NCBI GenBank assembly: GCA_037445115.1
Contig: JBBILC010000001.1
Span: 1 to 64,000, forward strand
Direction: 5' to 3'
Length of the DNA stretch: 64,000 nucleotides
Source: Trichothermofontia sp037445115
GTDB lineage: Bacteria; Cyanobacteriota; Cyanobacteriia; B231
Positions 27,001 through 35,682 of the stretch are shown here, piece after piece. The translations under genes and the position numbers were made by a program. The notes beneath the pieces are model-generated. The model saw nothing but the letters and a program-made list of their open reading frames with translations, made no database searches and had not been told where the DNA came from. The stretch's first letter is position 1. The number at the start of each line of letters is the position of its first letter.

Positions 27001-28450
27001 CGAATTTCTGACCCAATTCCAGATCCGGGCTAATCTGGTGGTGCCCATCCTCTACGGTGAACAACGCCTCTGGGGCCTGCTAATTGCCCACCACTGCACG
27101 GCTCCCCGGCTGTGGCCCACGGGCGAAGTGGATCTCCTGCGGCAAATCGCCGGGCGTTTGGGGACCGCCATCCAGCAAGCCGATCTCTATGCCCGCCTAC
27201 AAGCGGAACTGGCCGAACGCCGACGCACAGAGACGATCCTGGAGCAACAAATCCGCCAGGAAAAGGTCCTGCACGCCCTCTCGCAACAAATTCGCCAATC
27301 CCTCGATCTCGATCATATTCTGGCCACAACGGTACGGGAGATCCACCAACTGCTCCAGGCCGATCGCGTCCTGATTTTCCGCCTCTATCCCCAAGCCGCC
27401 ACCCATGTCATTCAAGAAGCCGTCACGCCCGGTCTGCCCAGCCTGCTCAATTTACGGTTTTTCGACGAATCCTTCCTGGAAGCCTGCATGACGTTCTATC
27501 GCCAGGGTCAGGCCCGGATTGTGCCCAATGTGCTGGCGGATGAGTGGAGTGCCTGCATTGCCGAATTTATGCAGGAAATTGGGGTGAAGTCCCGCATGGT
27601 GGCCCCGATCCTGCTGGCTGCCGAGGAAACGCCGGTCGAAATTGGCGCTACCTGTGCCTGGTCCGAAGGCGACCATACCTGCCTGTGGGGGCTGCTGATT
27701 GTCCATGCCTGCCACGATCGCCAGTGGCAGTACACGGAACTCAATCTCCTCCAGCGGCTGGCCACCCAGGTCGGGATTGCGATTCAACAAGCAAATCTCT
27801 ACTCCCAGTTAGCCAATGAATTGTCGCAAAAAGAGGTGCTGCTCAAGGAAATTCATCACCGGGTTAAAAATAACTTGCAAATCATTTCCAGCCTGTTGTC
27901 CTGGCAGGTAGATATGATCGAAGATCCCCAAGTCCTCCGCATTATTCAAGATAGCCAGAACCGAATTTCGGCAATGGCGATGATTCATGAACGCATGTAC
28001 CAGTCCTCTGACCTGGCCCAGATGGCCTTTGACGAGTACCTCCATCAACTGGTCAGTTATGCGTTCTCCGTGTATGGCCGCCCCACCCAAGGTATCCAAC
28101 TCAGCTTCGCGATCGAGCCAATTGCCCTCAACCTGGAAACGGCCCTCCCCTGCGGCCTGATTGCCTACGAGCTGGTGACCAATGCCCTCGAACACGCTTT
28201 CCCAGAACAGCGATCGGGCACGGTGCAGGTGACGCTGGCCCGCCTCGATACAGCCCAATATCAATTAACAGTCCAGGACGATGGCGTTGGCTTTCCTGCT
28301 GATCTGGACTTTCGTCATACCAACTCAATGGGGCTACAGCTTGTTTGTGGCCTCACTCAACAAATCAAAGGCACGATCGCCCTCAACGTTGAGCAGGGTA
28401 CCCAGTTCCAACTCACCTTTGCCGAAATTTACTACGAACGACGGGCTTGA
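24056..28450 (+). CDS. Multidomain sensor kinase: CBS pairs, four PAS, two cyanobacteriochrome-like GAF, HisKA_2
   Basis: About 1464 residues from the ATG at 24056 (a TTG at 24035 is possible). Seen: two CBS pairs (about 5-130 and 150-290), a coiled coil, PAS domains near 350-470, 505-615, 625-745 and 755-875, GAF1 (about 890-1050), GAF2 (about 1075-1245), then HisKA_2 with EIHHRVKNNLQIIS (His1267/1268) and HATPase with DDGVGF. GAF1 has DPCF with Cys952 and PCY with Cys980, spaced 28 as in DXCF cyanobacteriochromes, where both cysteines hold a bilin. GAF2 has DESF (Ser1139) and Cys1167, again 28 apart. Inferred: a soluble light sensor also reading adenine nucleotides by CBS. A REC-kinase gene follows. 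Confidence 0.88.
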   Translation: MLSDLAIDPQPPIVTPDTSLTTVLVMMHPHHSTCALATGRATPPSDMGGDLATDYVLVMAGTELCGILTVRDLVRCMAQSLPLADVPVTTVMQAAVMTLRRSQCEDVFSVINLFKQHPIRHLPILDDNDRLLGVATPQTLRRALQPLDLLRWRRVEEGMTRSVVTAGLTDSLQTIIQRMAEHPISCVVITEGPDNPSHTDEMARTSPVPLGMITEQDVVQLHLLGLNLATVQAQAVMSSPVFTLTPADSLWQAHTLMQAQRVRRLAVIGADGGLMGLVTQSTILHSLNATVLYDMVQSLSQRLATLEATTAAQLRQKDTLLQQRTEARDRAIYQQQQAITALEHQNEYLTTITSTIPGSVYQVELDRDGQMRLTYLSAGIEAVSGYPLARFQADPAALFDLIHPDDRAQFQQRLEQAQQTLAPLNHEFRIVTATGAIRWVEDRASYTRLPTGEVRVNGLVLDITDLKQMEQSLEDAVAKLRSTNQVLEQWVAERTATLTEQNQKLEAIFQALPDMLFRLDAQGRYLEVKCQQDADLYVPAATLLGQRVQEILPSPVGRQIYQLVKKTLRTQQIQRLEYRLLFDDIPRYFEARCSPLGSQQVIAIVRNISDRKLAELEVRRNRDLFEGIFAESADAIFIVDINTWCITQCNRRAVELFEVDSPTDLIGKRGTRFHAQPLSEQEIETLKAEFSRTGTFQREFEYLTQKGNRFWGNLVAKHLQVASTECMIVRISDITERRVFEQTLQEQKELLREVTDQIPGSVYRGILHPDQTFDLLFISRGVETLTGLTLGTVLARPQCLIELVHPDDRDSFYYSLVRLNHPSQNIQREYRIIKPTGEVAWIRDTGAIVPRPDGSIGVTGVCFDISDRKRTEQTLQRQAEQDHLLAQLFFRMRQTLNLADILQATVEEVRRFLAVDRVLIYRFQANWQGEVLVEAVSQADLSLQGQAVQDPCFPGNWVEQYQAGRVAVVADVQTAAIDPCYAEFLTQFQIRANLVVPILYGEQRLWGLLIAHHCTAPRLWPTGEVDLLRQIAGRLGTAIQQADLYARLQAELAERRRTETILEQQIRQEKVLHALSQQIRQSLDLDHILATTVREIHQLLQADRVLIFRLYPQAATHVIQEAVTPGLPSLLNLRFFDESFLEACMTFYRQGQARIVPNVLADEWSACIAEFMQEIGVKSRMVAPILLAAEETPVEIGATCAWSEGDHTCLWGLLIVHACHDRQWQYTELNLLQRLATQVGIAIQQANLYSQLANELSQKEVLLKEIHHRVKNNLQIISSLLSWQVDMIEDPQVLRIIQDSQNRISAMAMIHERMYQSSDLAQMAFDEYLHQLVSYAFSVYGRPTQGIQLSFAIEPIALNLETALPCGLIAYELVTNALEHAFPEQRSGTVQVTLARLDTAQYQLTVQDDGVGFPADLDFRHTNSMGLQLVCGLTQQIKGTIALNVEQGTQFQLTFAEIYYERRA

Positions 28451-28854
28451 GCACCGACCTATCCCAATCCAGCAATTACACGGAATCAATATGGAATTAA
28501 TGTTGAAAAACTTTACTTTTCCAGTTGTAGTGCTAACGGTAGAATAGGAATAATATTGGCTGGCCGATTAAACTCAATTGCGAACCCTACCCTTGAGTTT
28601 AATCCGTTAGACAGGGGCTAGGGATCAGGACCTTCAGGGCTAGGATTGAGTAAGCACCATCTTTCTAAAACCTCACAATCGTTACCCAGTCTGGCTAAAA
28701 TCCTATAACATTTATTCACCGGCTTGACTTGAGCACCACTGGCGATCGTAATCTGGATATAGGTGGGGAACCGTTTTTTAGATTTATGAATCTCTATGAT
28801 GTTGCCTTCGCTTGCCAGTATAACTAAATTGTTAGGAATCTCCGTGTCGATTCT
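28451..28854. other. Spacer between the large kinase and the REC-kinase gene
   Basis: 404 nt with no gene seen. It is AT-richer than its surroundings and contains the inverted repeat at 28566-28604. It probably carries the promoter of the next gene, which I could not place. Confidence 0.5.
28566..28604. repeat. 12-bp inverted repeat downstream of the large kinase gene
   Basis: GATTAAACTCAA (28566-28577) pairs perfectly with TTGAGTTTAATC (28593-28604) across a 15-nt loop. No T-tract follows; it could be a weak terminator or an operator. Confidence 0.7.
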
Positions 28855-30108
28855 ATGGCTACTGCAAAAGTACTAATTGTTGAAGATGAGTTTATTACTG
28901 CCCATGACATTAGTCGCCAGCTTAAAAAATTAGGATATGTGGTGAGCGGTACGGTCGATTCCGGCGAATTAGCGATCGCGAAAGCAGCGGAGCTACGCCC
29001 GGACGTCGTGTTGATGGATATAGTCCTCCAAGGCAAAATTAGTGGGATTGCGGCTGCCCACCAAATTTGGCATACCTATCAAATTCCGATCGTCTATCTG
29101 ACGGCCTTTGCCGATCCGGATACGGTGCAGCAGGCCCGCGATACCCAACCCTTTGGCTATTTACTCAAACCCTTTCGCTCTGAAGATCTTAATGTGGCCA
29201 TTCAGGTTGCCATTCGTCGCCACCAAGCTGAGAAAACGCTCCGACAACGAGCCAGGGAGATTGAACAGCGAACAACCCAATATTTAGCAATGGCATCCCA
29301 TGATCTCCGGACACCGCTGTCCCTGATCAAATCGGCAGTGGAACTCCTGGAACAATTCGGGCACCAATGCCATGAGGAGAAAAAACAGAGCTATTTCCAG
29401 CAGGTAAAAGAAGCCGTCAAAAGCATGGATGGCCTGATCGAAGATATTCTCACCTTTGGTCATATTGAATCAGGCCGTCTAGCCTATACCCCCACCCTAA
29501 TGGACGTGGCTGCGTTCTGCCAGGACTTATTGGCGGCTTTCCAAACGGGCATTGGCCAGCACCACCGCTTGGAATTTATCCAACATGGGACCTGTCAACA
29601 GGTCTATCTTGATGCCAAGTTGCTCTGGCATTGCCTCTCTAACCTGTTGAGTAATGCGGTTAAATACTCCCGGCCTCACACCACAATTCAATTGGAACTC
29701 TCTTGCCCAGATGTCCCCGCCACCCTCTATCCCGACCAACCACCGGGTATACCAGCCGCGACGCCACACGTAACCTTCCATGTCCGTGATCACGGACATG
29801 GGATTGCCCTAGAGGACCAGGCGCACCTGTTTGAACCCTTTTTCCGGGCTAAAAGTGCCAGCAAGACAATGGGAACGGGTTTGGGTTTAACGATTACCCA
29901 AGCCTGCGTGACGCTGCAACAGGGCACCTTAACCCTGGTGAGTGAGGTGGGCGTGGGTACGGTCGCGTGTATGACCCTCCCCTGCGGGACACTTCAGGCG
30001 GATGCCGATCGGGCGGTTGCACCCACATCCCAGGCTGACTCCCAGCGCAACAGCCCCCCGCCTACCCCAGCGCCAGCGCCAGTGGAAGCCAGTCGGCTCG
30101 TCAGCTAG
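28855..30108 (+). CDS. Hybrid response regulator / histidine kinase (REC-HisKA-HATPase)
   Basis: About 417 residues. Seen: an N-terminal receiver (KVLIVEDEFITAHDI) with phospho-acceptor Asp55 in VVLMDIVL and the conserved Lys in PFGYLLKPF; HisKA with His149 in MASHDLRTPLSLI; HATPase with NLLSNAVKY, RDHGHGI and GTGLGLTI boxes; a Pro-rich tail. No sensor domain or TM helix, so it is cytosolic and its input must be its own receiver. It lies 405 nt after the 1464-residue kinase on the same strand. Inferred: that kinase may phosphorylate Asp55, making a relay. Confidence 0.9.
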   Translation: MATAKVLIVEDEFITAHDISRQLKKLGYVVSGTVDSGELAIAKAAELRPDVVLMDIVLQGKISGIAAAHQIWHTYQIPIVYLTAFADPDTVQQARDTQPFGYLLKPFRSEDLNVAIQVAIRRHQAEKTLRQRAREIEQRTTQYLAMASHDLRTPLSLIKSAVELLEQFGHQCHEEKKQSYFQQVKEAVKSMDGLIEDILTFGHIESGRLAYTPTLMDVAAFCQDLLAAFQTGIGQHHRLEFIQHGTCQQVYLDAKLLWHCLSNLLSNAVKYSRPHTTIQLELSCPDVPATLYPDQPPGIPAATPHVTFHVRDHGHGIALEDQAHLFEPFFRAKSASKTMGTGLGLTITQACVTLQQGTLTLVSEVGVGTVACMTLPCGTLQADADRAVAPTSQADSQRNSPPPTPAPAPVEASRLVS

Positions 30109-30213
30109 GAAAACGATCGCCGTGTCCTAGCCAGCAAGGTATGATAGGAGTTCAGGGGACTTAAGAAAACCTTAAATTGTCTCTGCCGACTGCTGCTCAT
30201 CTACCCCATCGAC

Positions 30214-31245
30214 ATGACAGACTCCCCCCTCGAACGTTCAGACAGGGACGGCGACACCCTTGCCTCTCTATCCGCACTATGGGCAAAAAAATATATTGCG
30301 GACATCAACCAGGCGGCCCAAGCAGAACAAGCCAGTCGTGAACAATCCCGGAGTTATGCAGAATTAGACTCAGCAGCCGGACGGCTGGAAACCGCCAACT
30401 ACTTGCTTAACCATTTAGAGTTAGCCAGTGCAACGGCCTGGTCCCAGGTCGAGGTGTTGTTAGCGGATGAGATTAAGCGCCACGGGATTCAAGTAGATAC
30501 GGCGAACCCCTGGCAGATCATTCAAGATATCCACCAAACCTATCAGAAAATGCTCACGGCCTATGCCCAGGAAGTGCAACCTGCCCGGTTGTCCGTGTTG
30601 CTAGGGCAGGCGTTTGGGGAGGTGCGACGTCAGTACACCGCACGCGATCCACGGGCGCTCGGACTGGTCAGTATGCAGTTTCACTATACCGGGCAGGTAT
30701 TGCTGGGCTGGTTGAGCGAACCCGAACAAGCCCTGGTGACCCCCTACCTGAAGGTGATGGATGATCACCTCTATATGCCCCTACAACGCACCTATGAAGC
30801 TGCCGCCCAGTGGGACTTGCCCACACCAGAATTGCAGACCGTCCAGCAAGTGTTACCCATGAGCACCGCGATCGCCCACGTGATTTGCGATCGGGTAGCC
30901 CGCGAATATCCCCAGTACCAGAGCTATACCGGTTCCCTGAACCATGAGACCGTGCGCATTTCCAGTGTGCGCGATGCGGAAATGTTTCAGGTTTACCTAT
31001 GCCTCTGCCTGCTAGAGGGGAGTATCGCCGCCGTCAAAGAGGAGCTATTCCCGCTTTGTGTGATGCTCTATCCTGCCCTTAGGGTAGATTGGAAGTTGGT
31101 GCAAAGTATGCTGCGACTGCTGTCGCGGGAACTGCACGATCGGCTAGCCATTGAAAATATGGCCCTGCTCCTCCCCTACCTAGAAGCCATAACCGAAATG
31201 TTTTCCGACGCCGTGGTCCAATCGCTGCAAATGGCGCTACGTTAG
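30214..31245 (+). CDS. Conserved hypothetical protein
   Basis: About 343 residues; no family recognised. Seen: a soluble, mostly helical protein without signal peptide or TM helix. The first 60 residues are Gln/Glu-rich (ADINQAAQAEQASREQSRSY), and the middle has a run of helices with YTARDPRALGLVSMQFHYTGQ and HLYMPLQRTYEAAAQWDLPTPE. The C-terminal third contains CLCLLEGSIAAVKEELFPLCVML. It starts 106 nt after the REC-kinase gene on the same strand and could be co-transcribed. Its stop codon overlaps the stop of the convergent gene that follows. Confidence 0.65.
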   Translation: MTDSPLERSDRDGDTLASLSALWAKKYIADINQAAQAEQASREQSRSYAELDSAAGRLETANYLLNHLELASATAWSQVEVLLADEIKRHGIQVDTANPWQIIQDIHQTYQKMLTAYAQEVQPARLSVLLGQAFGEVRRQYTARDPRALGLVSMQFHYTGQVLLGWLSEPEQALVTPYLKVMDDHLYMPLQRTYEAAAQWDLPTPELQTVQQVLPMSTAIAHVICDRVAREYPQYQSYTGSLNHETVRISSVRDAEMFQVYLCLCLLEGSIAAVKEELFPLCVMLYPALRVDWKLVQSMLRLLSRELHDRLAIENMALLLPYLEAITEMFSDAVVQSLQMALR

Positions 31246-31883
31246 CAAATGCGTTCCCAGGTTTCCAGGCCAATTTCGGACTGTTGGAACCGCACCCAAC
31301 GGCCATAGGCCCGATCGCCCGCGATCGTATAGTCCATAACACTGGGGGGATAGGTATAGCCCCAACTGGCCAGCAGCCAATCCCGTACCCGTAAGCCGAT
31401 CCCCTCATAGGCCCGTTCCGCCTGCCAGCGCAAATGGTAGATATCCGAGGTTGTCTCGGCGATCGTTAACGTGCCAGCATAGGTACTATTGCGCACTTCC
31501 CCGGCGACTGCATAGGTTCCCGCCAACTGACCAGCAATGCCCCCCGTTGCCCGTTCCAGATGGGTTTGGGCATAGCTCATGGGGGTTGTCCAACGGCCCT
31601 CCAGGATACCTTCTGGGGTAATGCGGTAGAGCATCAGGCCATAGTCTTGATCGGGGCACCAACCCGCCAGGAGGTGATCATCCTCCAGAAACGCCAACCC
31701 GGCAAAATCACCCAAACTGGTCAACCAGGAGATCTGGTAAATTTGACCCATTTGGTAAATATGGACGGTCCCTGTATAGGGGTGACCACTTAGGGTTTGG
31801 GCACTTTTGATCAGCCAAGTACTGGAGAGACCAAGGGTGGGCACATCAGGCATAGGGGCAACAGGCATAGGGGCTTTTCCCAT
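31242..31883 (-). CDS. Hypothetical protein with two homologous beta-rich repeats
   Basis: About 213 residues; function not recognised. Seen: two copies of one unit, the first around YTGTVHIYQMGQIYQISWLT with GLAFLEDDHLLAGW, the second around YAGTLTIAETTSDIYHLRWQ with GIGLRVRDWLLASWG. Each unit looks like a small beta-meander, and the pattern recalls extracellular beta-repeat proteins of the LIC10280 type (uncertain). No clear signal peptide and a weak ribosome binding site for the ATG at 31883, so the start is uncertain. The stop overlaps the convergent gene by the bases TTAG. Confidence 0.65.
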   Translation of the reverse strand: MGKAPMPVAPMPDVPTLGLSSTWLIKSAQTLSGHPYTGTVHIYQMGQIYQISWLTSLGDFAGLAFLEDDHLLAGWCPDQDYGLMLYRITPEGILEGRWTTPMSYAQTHLERATGGIAGQLAGTYAVAGEVRNSTYAGTLTIAETTSDIYHLRWQAERAYEGIGLRVRDWLLASWGYTYPPSVMDYTIAGDRAYGRWVRFQQSEIGLETWERIC

Positions 31884-32361
31884 GAAAACAGAGAATGGCG
31901 AGGCTTGCTAGCCTGGGGGGTGCGAGTTAGGGGTTGAGGGTGCAGGCAATGGCAGGACTGCCGAGTTTCGTTTGTCTGCCCCCTGTCTTACAATGCCCAC
32001 CTAAGGTTAAAAAAACAGCATCCCCCGCTGGAAAGTTGTCGGGATAGGCCAAGCGTGGAGTCTCTCAGGGTGTCACGGTAGCTTCGGCGCTAAATCTGTT
32101 ACCATTTGCCAGAGCATTTTGCCAGCCCGCTTGGGCCGGGTTGGCCGATCGCCTTAACCTAGGGCTGCGCCATCCCTCGCAACGGTACTCGCAGCATCCT
32201 GATTTATGCGGATAGGGGGCAGTTTGCGCGAAAATTAAAGTGAGATCGTGCCCTTGAACACAAAAGACTGGGTACTTCAGCCCCTTTCCTGACCCGGAGG
32301 TGCGTTATCCCCAGTCCCCAGCAGTGGGAGGCAGCATTTATGGAAGTAGGCAGGCTTGAGC
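31884..32361. other. Divergent spacer upstream of the FHA-CHAT gene
   Basis: 478 nt between divergent genes. No convincing gene, hairpin or promoter found. Confidence 0.5.
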
Positions 32362-34794
32362 ATGGTGAAACCCTGGGGTAAGGCACAGTTAGCGATCCTT
32401 CCGGCCACGATCGGGGGGGTGCTGGGCATGGCGATCGGCCCTTACCCAACGCAACGAGTTGCGGCCCAGGAAATCACCCCGGCCAAGGATGGGGTGGGCA
32501 CACAGGTCGAACGCTCCGGCGATCGCTTCGACATTCGCGGTGGGCAACGGTCGAATGACGGGGCGAATCTTTTCCACAGCTTTGAGCGCTTTGGCCTAAC
32601 ACGAACCCAGATTGCCAACTTTATTGCCGATCCTAAGCTGCGCAACATTTTGGGCCGGGTGGTTGGGAATGAAGTGTCCTTTGTGGACGGGGTGCTACAG
32701 GTTACGGGGGGCAACGCCAATCTGTTTTTAATGAACCCGGCAGGGATTATCCTGGGACCCAATGCCCGGTTGGATATTCCTGCCTCGTTTACGGCCACAA
32801 CGGCTAATGGGATTGGCTTTTCCCTCGATCGCTGGTTTGCAGCCATCGGCACAAGCGATTACAACCGTCTCACGGGAGCACCGGCCTTCTTTGCCTTCAC
32901 AACCCCGGAAGCGGGCACGGTGTTGAACCTGGGGTCCTTGGCGGTCGCATCGGGGGATTTAACCCTATTGGGAGGGACGGTGGCCACGGTGCCCCAGCTA
33001 GCCCCCTCGGGGGGGAAGGTGACCCTCGCTGCCGTGCCGGGAGAAACCCTCGTCCGGGTTCGTCAGGAAGGGGCCTTACTCAGCCTGGAATTCCAGCCCC
33101 TAGCTGAATTTACCGCCGCTAATAATGGCCGACCGTTAAATCTCCAAAGTCAACCGCGATCGGTGCCGACGCTGCCGGAACTGCTCACCGGCGGGCAAGG
33201 GGGCAATGCCACGGAACTGTTGGTTAATGACAACGGCATTATTGAACTTACGGGATCAGGGTTCCGCCTCGAAGAAACCGCAGGCTTAATTCGCCTGGAT
33301 GTCAATGATCTGAACGGTAATCCGGCGATCGCGGCTCCTGTGTTGACGATCGAGGAGGGGAAAGGTAACGGCAACGGCACACTGGTGGCCTCCAATTCCC
33401 TTACCACCTCCGACACGTCCTCCGCGCCAACGGGACCGGATGGCGGCACTGCTGGCCCCATAGCTGCGCCTGAGGAAACTGACAATACTGGTAATCCCCG
33501 CTTGGCAGCGGCCACGGATGCCAGTCAGACAATGACCCCCCAGGGGGTAACGACCGCGAGTGCGATCGGAGATACCCTAGCTCCTGGGCAGATTGAATCC
33601 TCGCGCACCCAGGAACTAGAACAATTTCTGGGGGAGGCCCTGGCTGTGCCGGCCCTAACGGAAGGGGCGATCCGGGCCACCCTGCAACGCATTGCCCAGC
33701 AGACGGGTCAAAAAACGGCCATCATCTATGTCTTTGTGCAGCCCTCTTACCTGGAGTTAGTGCTATTACCGCCCACGGGTGAACCCATTTTTAAGCGGGT
33801 GCCCACGGCCTCCAAAGCGCTCCTCATGGCAACTGTCCGCCAGTTTGTCAGTGCGGTACGCACCCCCAATAACACCCATCGCCAGCGCTACCTGCAACCC
33901 GCCCAACAACTGTACCAGTGGTTAATTGCCCCCCTGGCGGCTGACCTAGCGCAGCACCAGATTGATACCTTGCTCTTTTCCCTCGATCCAGGACTGCGGG
34001 CCATTCCCCTCGCGGCCCTCCACGACGGTAGCCAGTTTTTAGTCGAAAAATATAGCCTGGGACTGACCCCCAGTATCAACCTCACCGATACCCGCTATGT
34101 CAGCCTGCGACGGGCAAAGGTGTTGGCCCTGGGGCGATCGGAGTTTGATGGCCAGAGTCCCCTCCCCAGTGTGCCGTTCGAGTTGAGCACCATCATTGAA
34201 ACCCAGTGGCAGGGAAAAGCCCTCATCAACGAAAACTTTACCGTCGATCGCCTGAAGGGGTTACGTNNNNNNNNNNGCCAGGAGTCCTTCCCGATCGTGC
34301 ATTTGGCAACCCATGCCGACTTTAAACCGGGAGATGCCAACAATGCCTATATCCAACTGTGGGATGAACGCTTACAACTCAACCAGTTGCGTAAGCTCAA
34401 CTGGAATAATCCCCCCTTGGAACTATTGGTTTTGAGTGCTTGCCGCACGGCAGTGGGGGATGAGGCTGCCGAACTGGGGTTTGCCGGACTGGCGGTCCAA
34501 GCGGGGGCCAAGTCCGTGCTGGCCAGTCTGTGGTATGTCAATGATGAAGGGACGCTAGGCTTTATGACCGAGTTCTATCGCCAGTTGCACCAGGCCCCCA
34601 TCAAAGCCGAGGCCCTCCGACAAACCCAAATTGCCATGTTGCGGGGTGAGGTGCGGATTGAGAACGGGTATCTGATCAGCCCCAATCAGCCGCAGGGACT
34701 AGAATTACCCGGATTACTATCGGTCTTAGGGAATCAAACCTTGGCCCATCCCGCCTACTGGGCTGGCTTCACAATGGTGGGCAGCCCTTGGTAA
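32362..34794 (+). CDS. Secreted filamentous-hemagglutinin-domain / CHAT protease fusion
   Basis: About 810 residues with ten N at 34267-34276; the frame stays open across them. Start ATG at 32362. Seen: a signal peptide (about 1-32), an N-terminal two-partner-secretion/hemagglutination domain (GANLFHSFERFGL, GRVVGNEVSFVDGVLQV, LFLMNPAGIILGPNARLD) to about 270, a Gly/Thr/Pro-rich linker (to about 410), and a C-terminal CHAT domain with the caspase-like dyad His651 (HLATHADF) and Cys694 (LSACRTA). Family knowledge: CHAT domains are clan CD cysteine peptidases, and TPS domains guide export through an outer-membrane TpsB porin. Inferred: an exported peptidase, with no TpsB gene nearby. Confidence 0.87.
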   Translation: MVKPWGKAQLAILPATIGGVLGMAIGPYPTQRVAAQEITPAKDGVGTQVERSGDRFDIRGGQRSNDGANLFHSFERFGLTRTQIANFIADPKLRNILGRVVGNEVSFVDGVLQVTGGNANLFLMNPAGIILGPNARLDIPASFTATTANGIGFSLDRWFAAIGTSDYNRLTGAPAFFAFTTPEAGTVLNLGSLAVASGDLTLLGGTVATVPQLAPSGGKVTLAAVPGETLVRVRQEGALLSLEFQPLAEFTAANNGRPLNLQSQPRSVPTLPELLTGGQGGNATELLVNDNGIIELTGSGFRLEETAGLIRLDVNDLNGNPAIAAPVLTIEEGKGNGNGTLVASNSLTTSDTSSAPTGPDGGTAGPIAAPEETDNTGNPRLAAATDASQTMTPQGVTTASAIGDTLAPGQIESSRTQELEQFLGEALAVPALTEGAIRATLQRIAQQTGQKTAIIYVFVQPSYLELVLLPPTGEPIFKRVPTASKALLMATVRQFVSAVRTPNNTHRQRYLQPAQQLYQWLIAPLAADLAQHQIDTLLFSLDPGLRAIPLAALHDGSQFLVEKYSLGLTPSINLTDTRYVSLRRAKVLALGRSEFDGQSPLPSVPFELSTIIETQWQGKALINENFTVDRLKGLRXXXXQESFPIVHLATHADFKPGDANNAYIQLWDERLQLNQLRKLNWNNPPLELLVLSACRTAVGDEAAELGFAGLAVQAGAKSVLASLWYVNDEGTLGFMTEFYRQLHQAPIKAEALRQTQIAMLRGEVRIENGYLISPNQPQGLELPGLLSVLGNQTLAHPAYWAGFTMVGSPW
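34267..34276. other. Assembly gap (10 N) in the CHAT domain
   Basis: Ten N in frame before the catalytic His segment. Here deletion would break the frame, so the true missing length is one more than a multiple of three. Confidence 0.95.
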
Positions 34795-34797
34795 GCG

Positions 34798-35682
34798 TTA
34801 GGTGCGATCGCGGCGACGAAATTCTACCGCCCGCTCCTTAATCGTGATGTCGTAGCCATCGTAAAAATCATGGCCCAGTAACCCGATCGGCATTGAAGGC
34901 GGCGCGATCGCCACAATCATATTGCGTTTAATTCGACCATCGAGTTCGATTGACCGGACGGGTGCAATGGGTAACCCAACGATCGAGCCATCGGCGATCG
35001 CCACCTGTTTCGTGGCCACGGGTTGCAGGTTTAACATACGGGCATCTTTGTGGGGGATGAGCGTACCAGATGCGCCCGTATCCACCGCCATTTCGATCGC
35101 CCGTTTGCCGTCAAACTTGACATCAATAATCGGAATCCCTCCCGCTTTCCATTTGATCGGGGCGGAGAAGAACGGCGGTGCCGCATCGCCAGAGGGTGGG
35201 GGTGGGGGCGGCGGGGTGCCCCGGAGTTGGGCATCGGCTAATAACTGCTGATATTGGGGGATCTTTTGCTGAGCCGTCCCATACTGTTCATGCTCCGCCG
35301 GGACTGTTTTCAACAGTTGAATCGCCCGCTCCCAGCGACTAGCTGCCAACCGCCAATCCTCTCGACTCACCGCAGACTGGCTAATCTTCACGGCCCCAGT
35401 TGCGGTCCCGATCGCCTCCTGGTAGGGATCAGTCCTGGCAACGGGGGAGGCGGGGGGCGCTGGGCTAGCCGCAACCACAGGAGAGGGGCTAGGGGACGGT
35501 GAAACCGGATTGGAAGCGGGCGAAGCGGGTGGGCTTAAGGGGGCGATCGGGGCGGTGCAGGCCACACTCAAACTGGCCACCCCAACCCAGAGACCCCAAC
35601 GAACCGGCAAACTGTGGTGAGGGACTTGGCCCAACGCCCCCCGCTCCTGCCGGTAACAGCCTTCAGTCGGCAGCAACACCAT
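34798..35682 (-). CDS. Retropepsin-like aspartic protease, putative lipoprotein
   Basis: About 294 residues. Seen: an N-terminal hydrophobic segment ending in a lipobox-like LSVACTAP (about residues 38-45), a Pro/Ser-rich linker, a helical region with PYQEAIGTATGAVKISQS, a Pro stretch, then a single-lobe aspartic protease domain with the active-site motif MAVDTGASGTLIP, ADGSIVGLPIAPV and a GLLGHDFYDGYDI flap/psi-loop segment. This matches the bacterial clan AA (TIGR02281-like) group, which would act as a homodimer. Inferred: tethered on the periplasmic side. It is convergent with the CHAT gene, with stops 3 nt apart. Confidence 0.85.
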   Translation of the reverse strand: MVLLPTEGCYRQERGALGQVPHHSLPVRWGLWVGVASLSVACTAPIAPLSPPASPASNPVSPSPSPSPVVAASPAPPASPVARTDPYQEAIGTATGAVKISQSAVSREDWRLAASRWERAIQLLKTVPAEHEQYGTAQQKIPQYQQLLADAQLRGTPPPPPPPSGDAAPPFFSAPIKWKAGGIPIIDVKFDGKRAIEMAVDTGASGTLIPHKDARMLNLQPVATKQVAIADGSIVGLPIAPVRSIELDGRIKRNMIVAIAPPSMPIGLLGHDFYDGYDITIKERAVEFRRRDRT

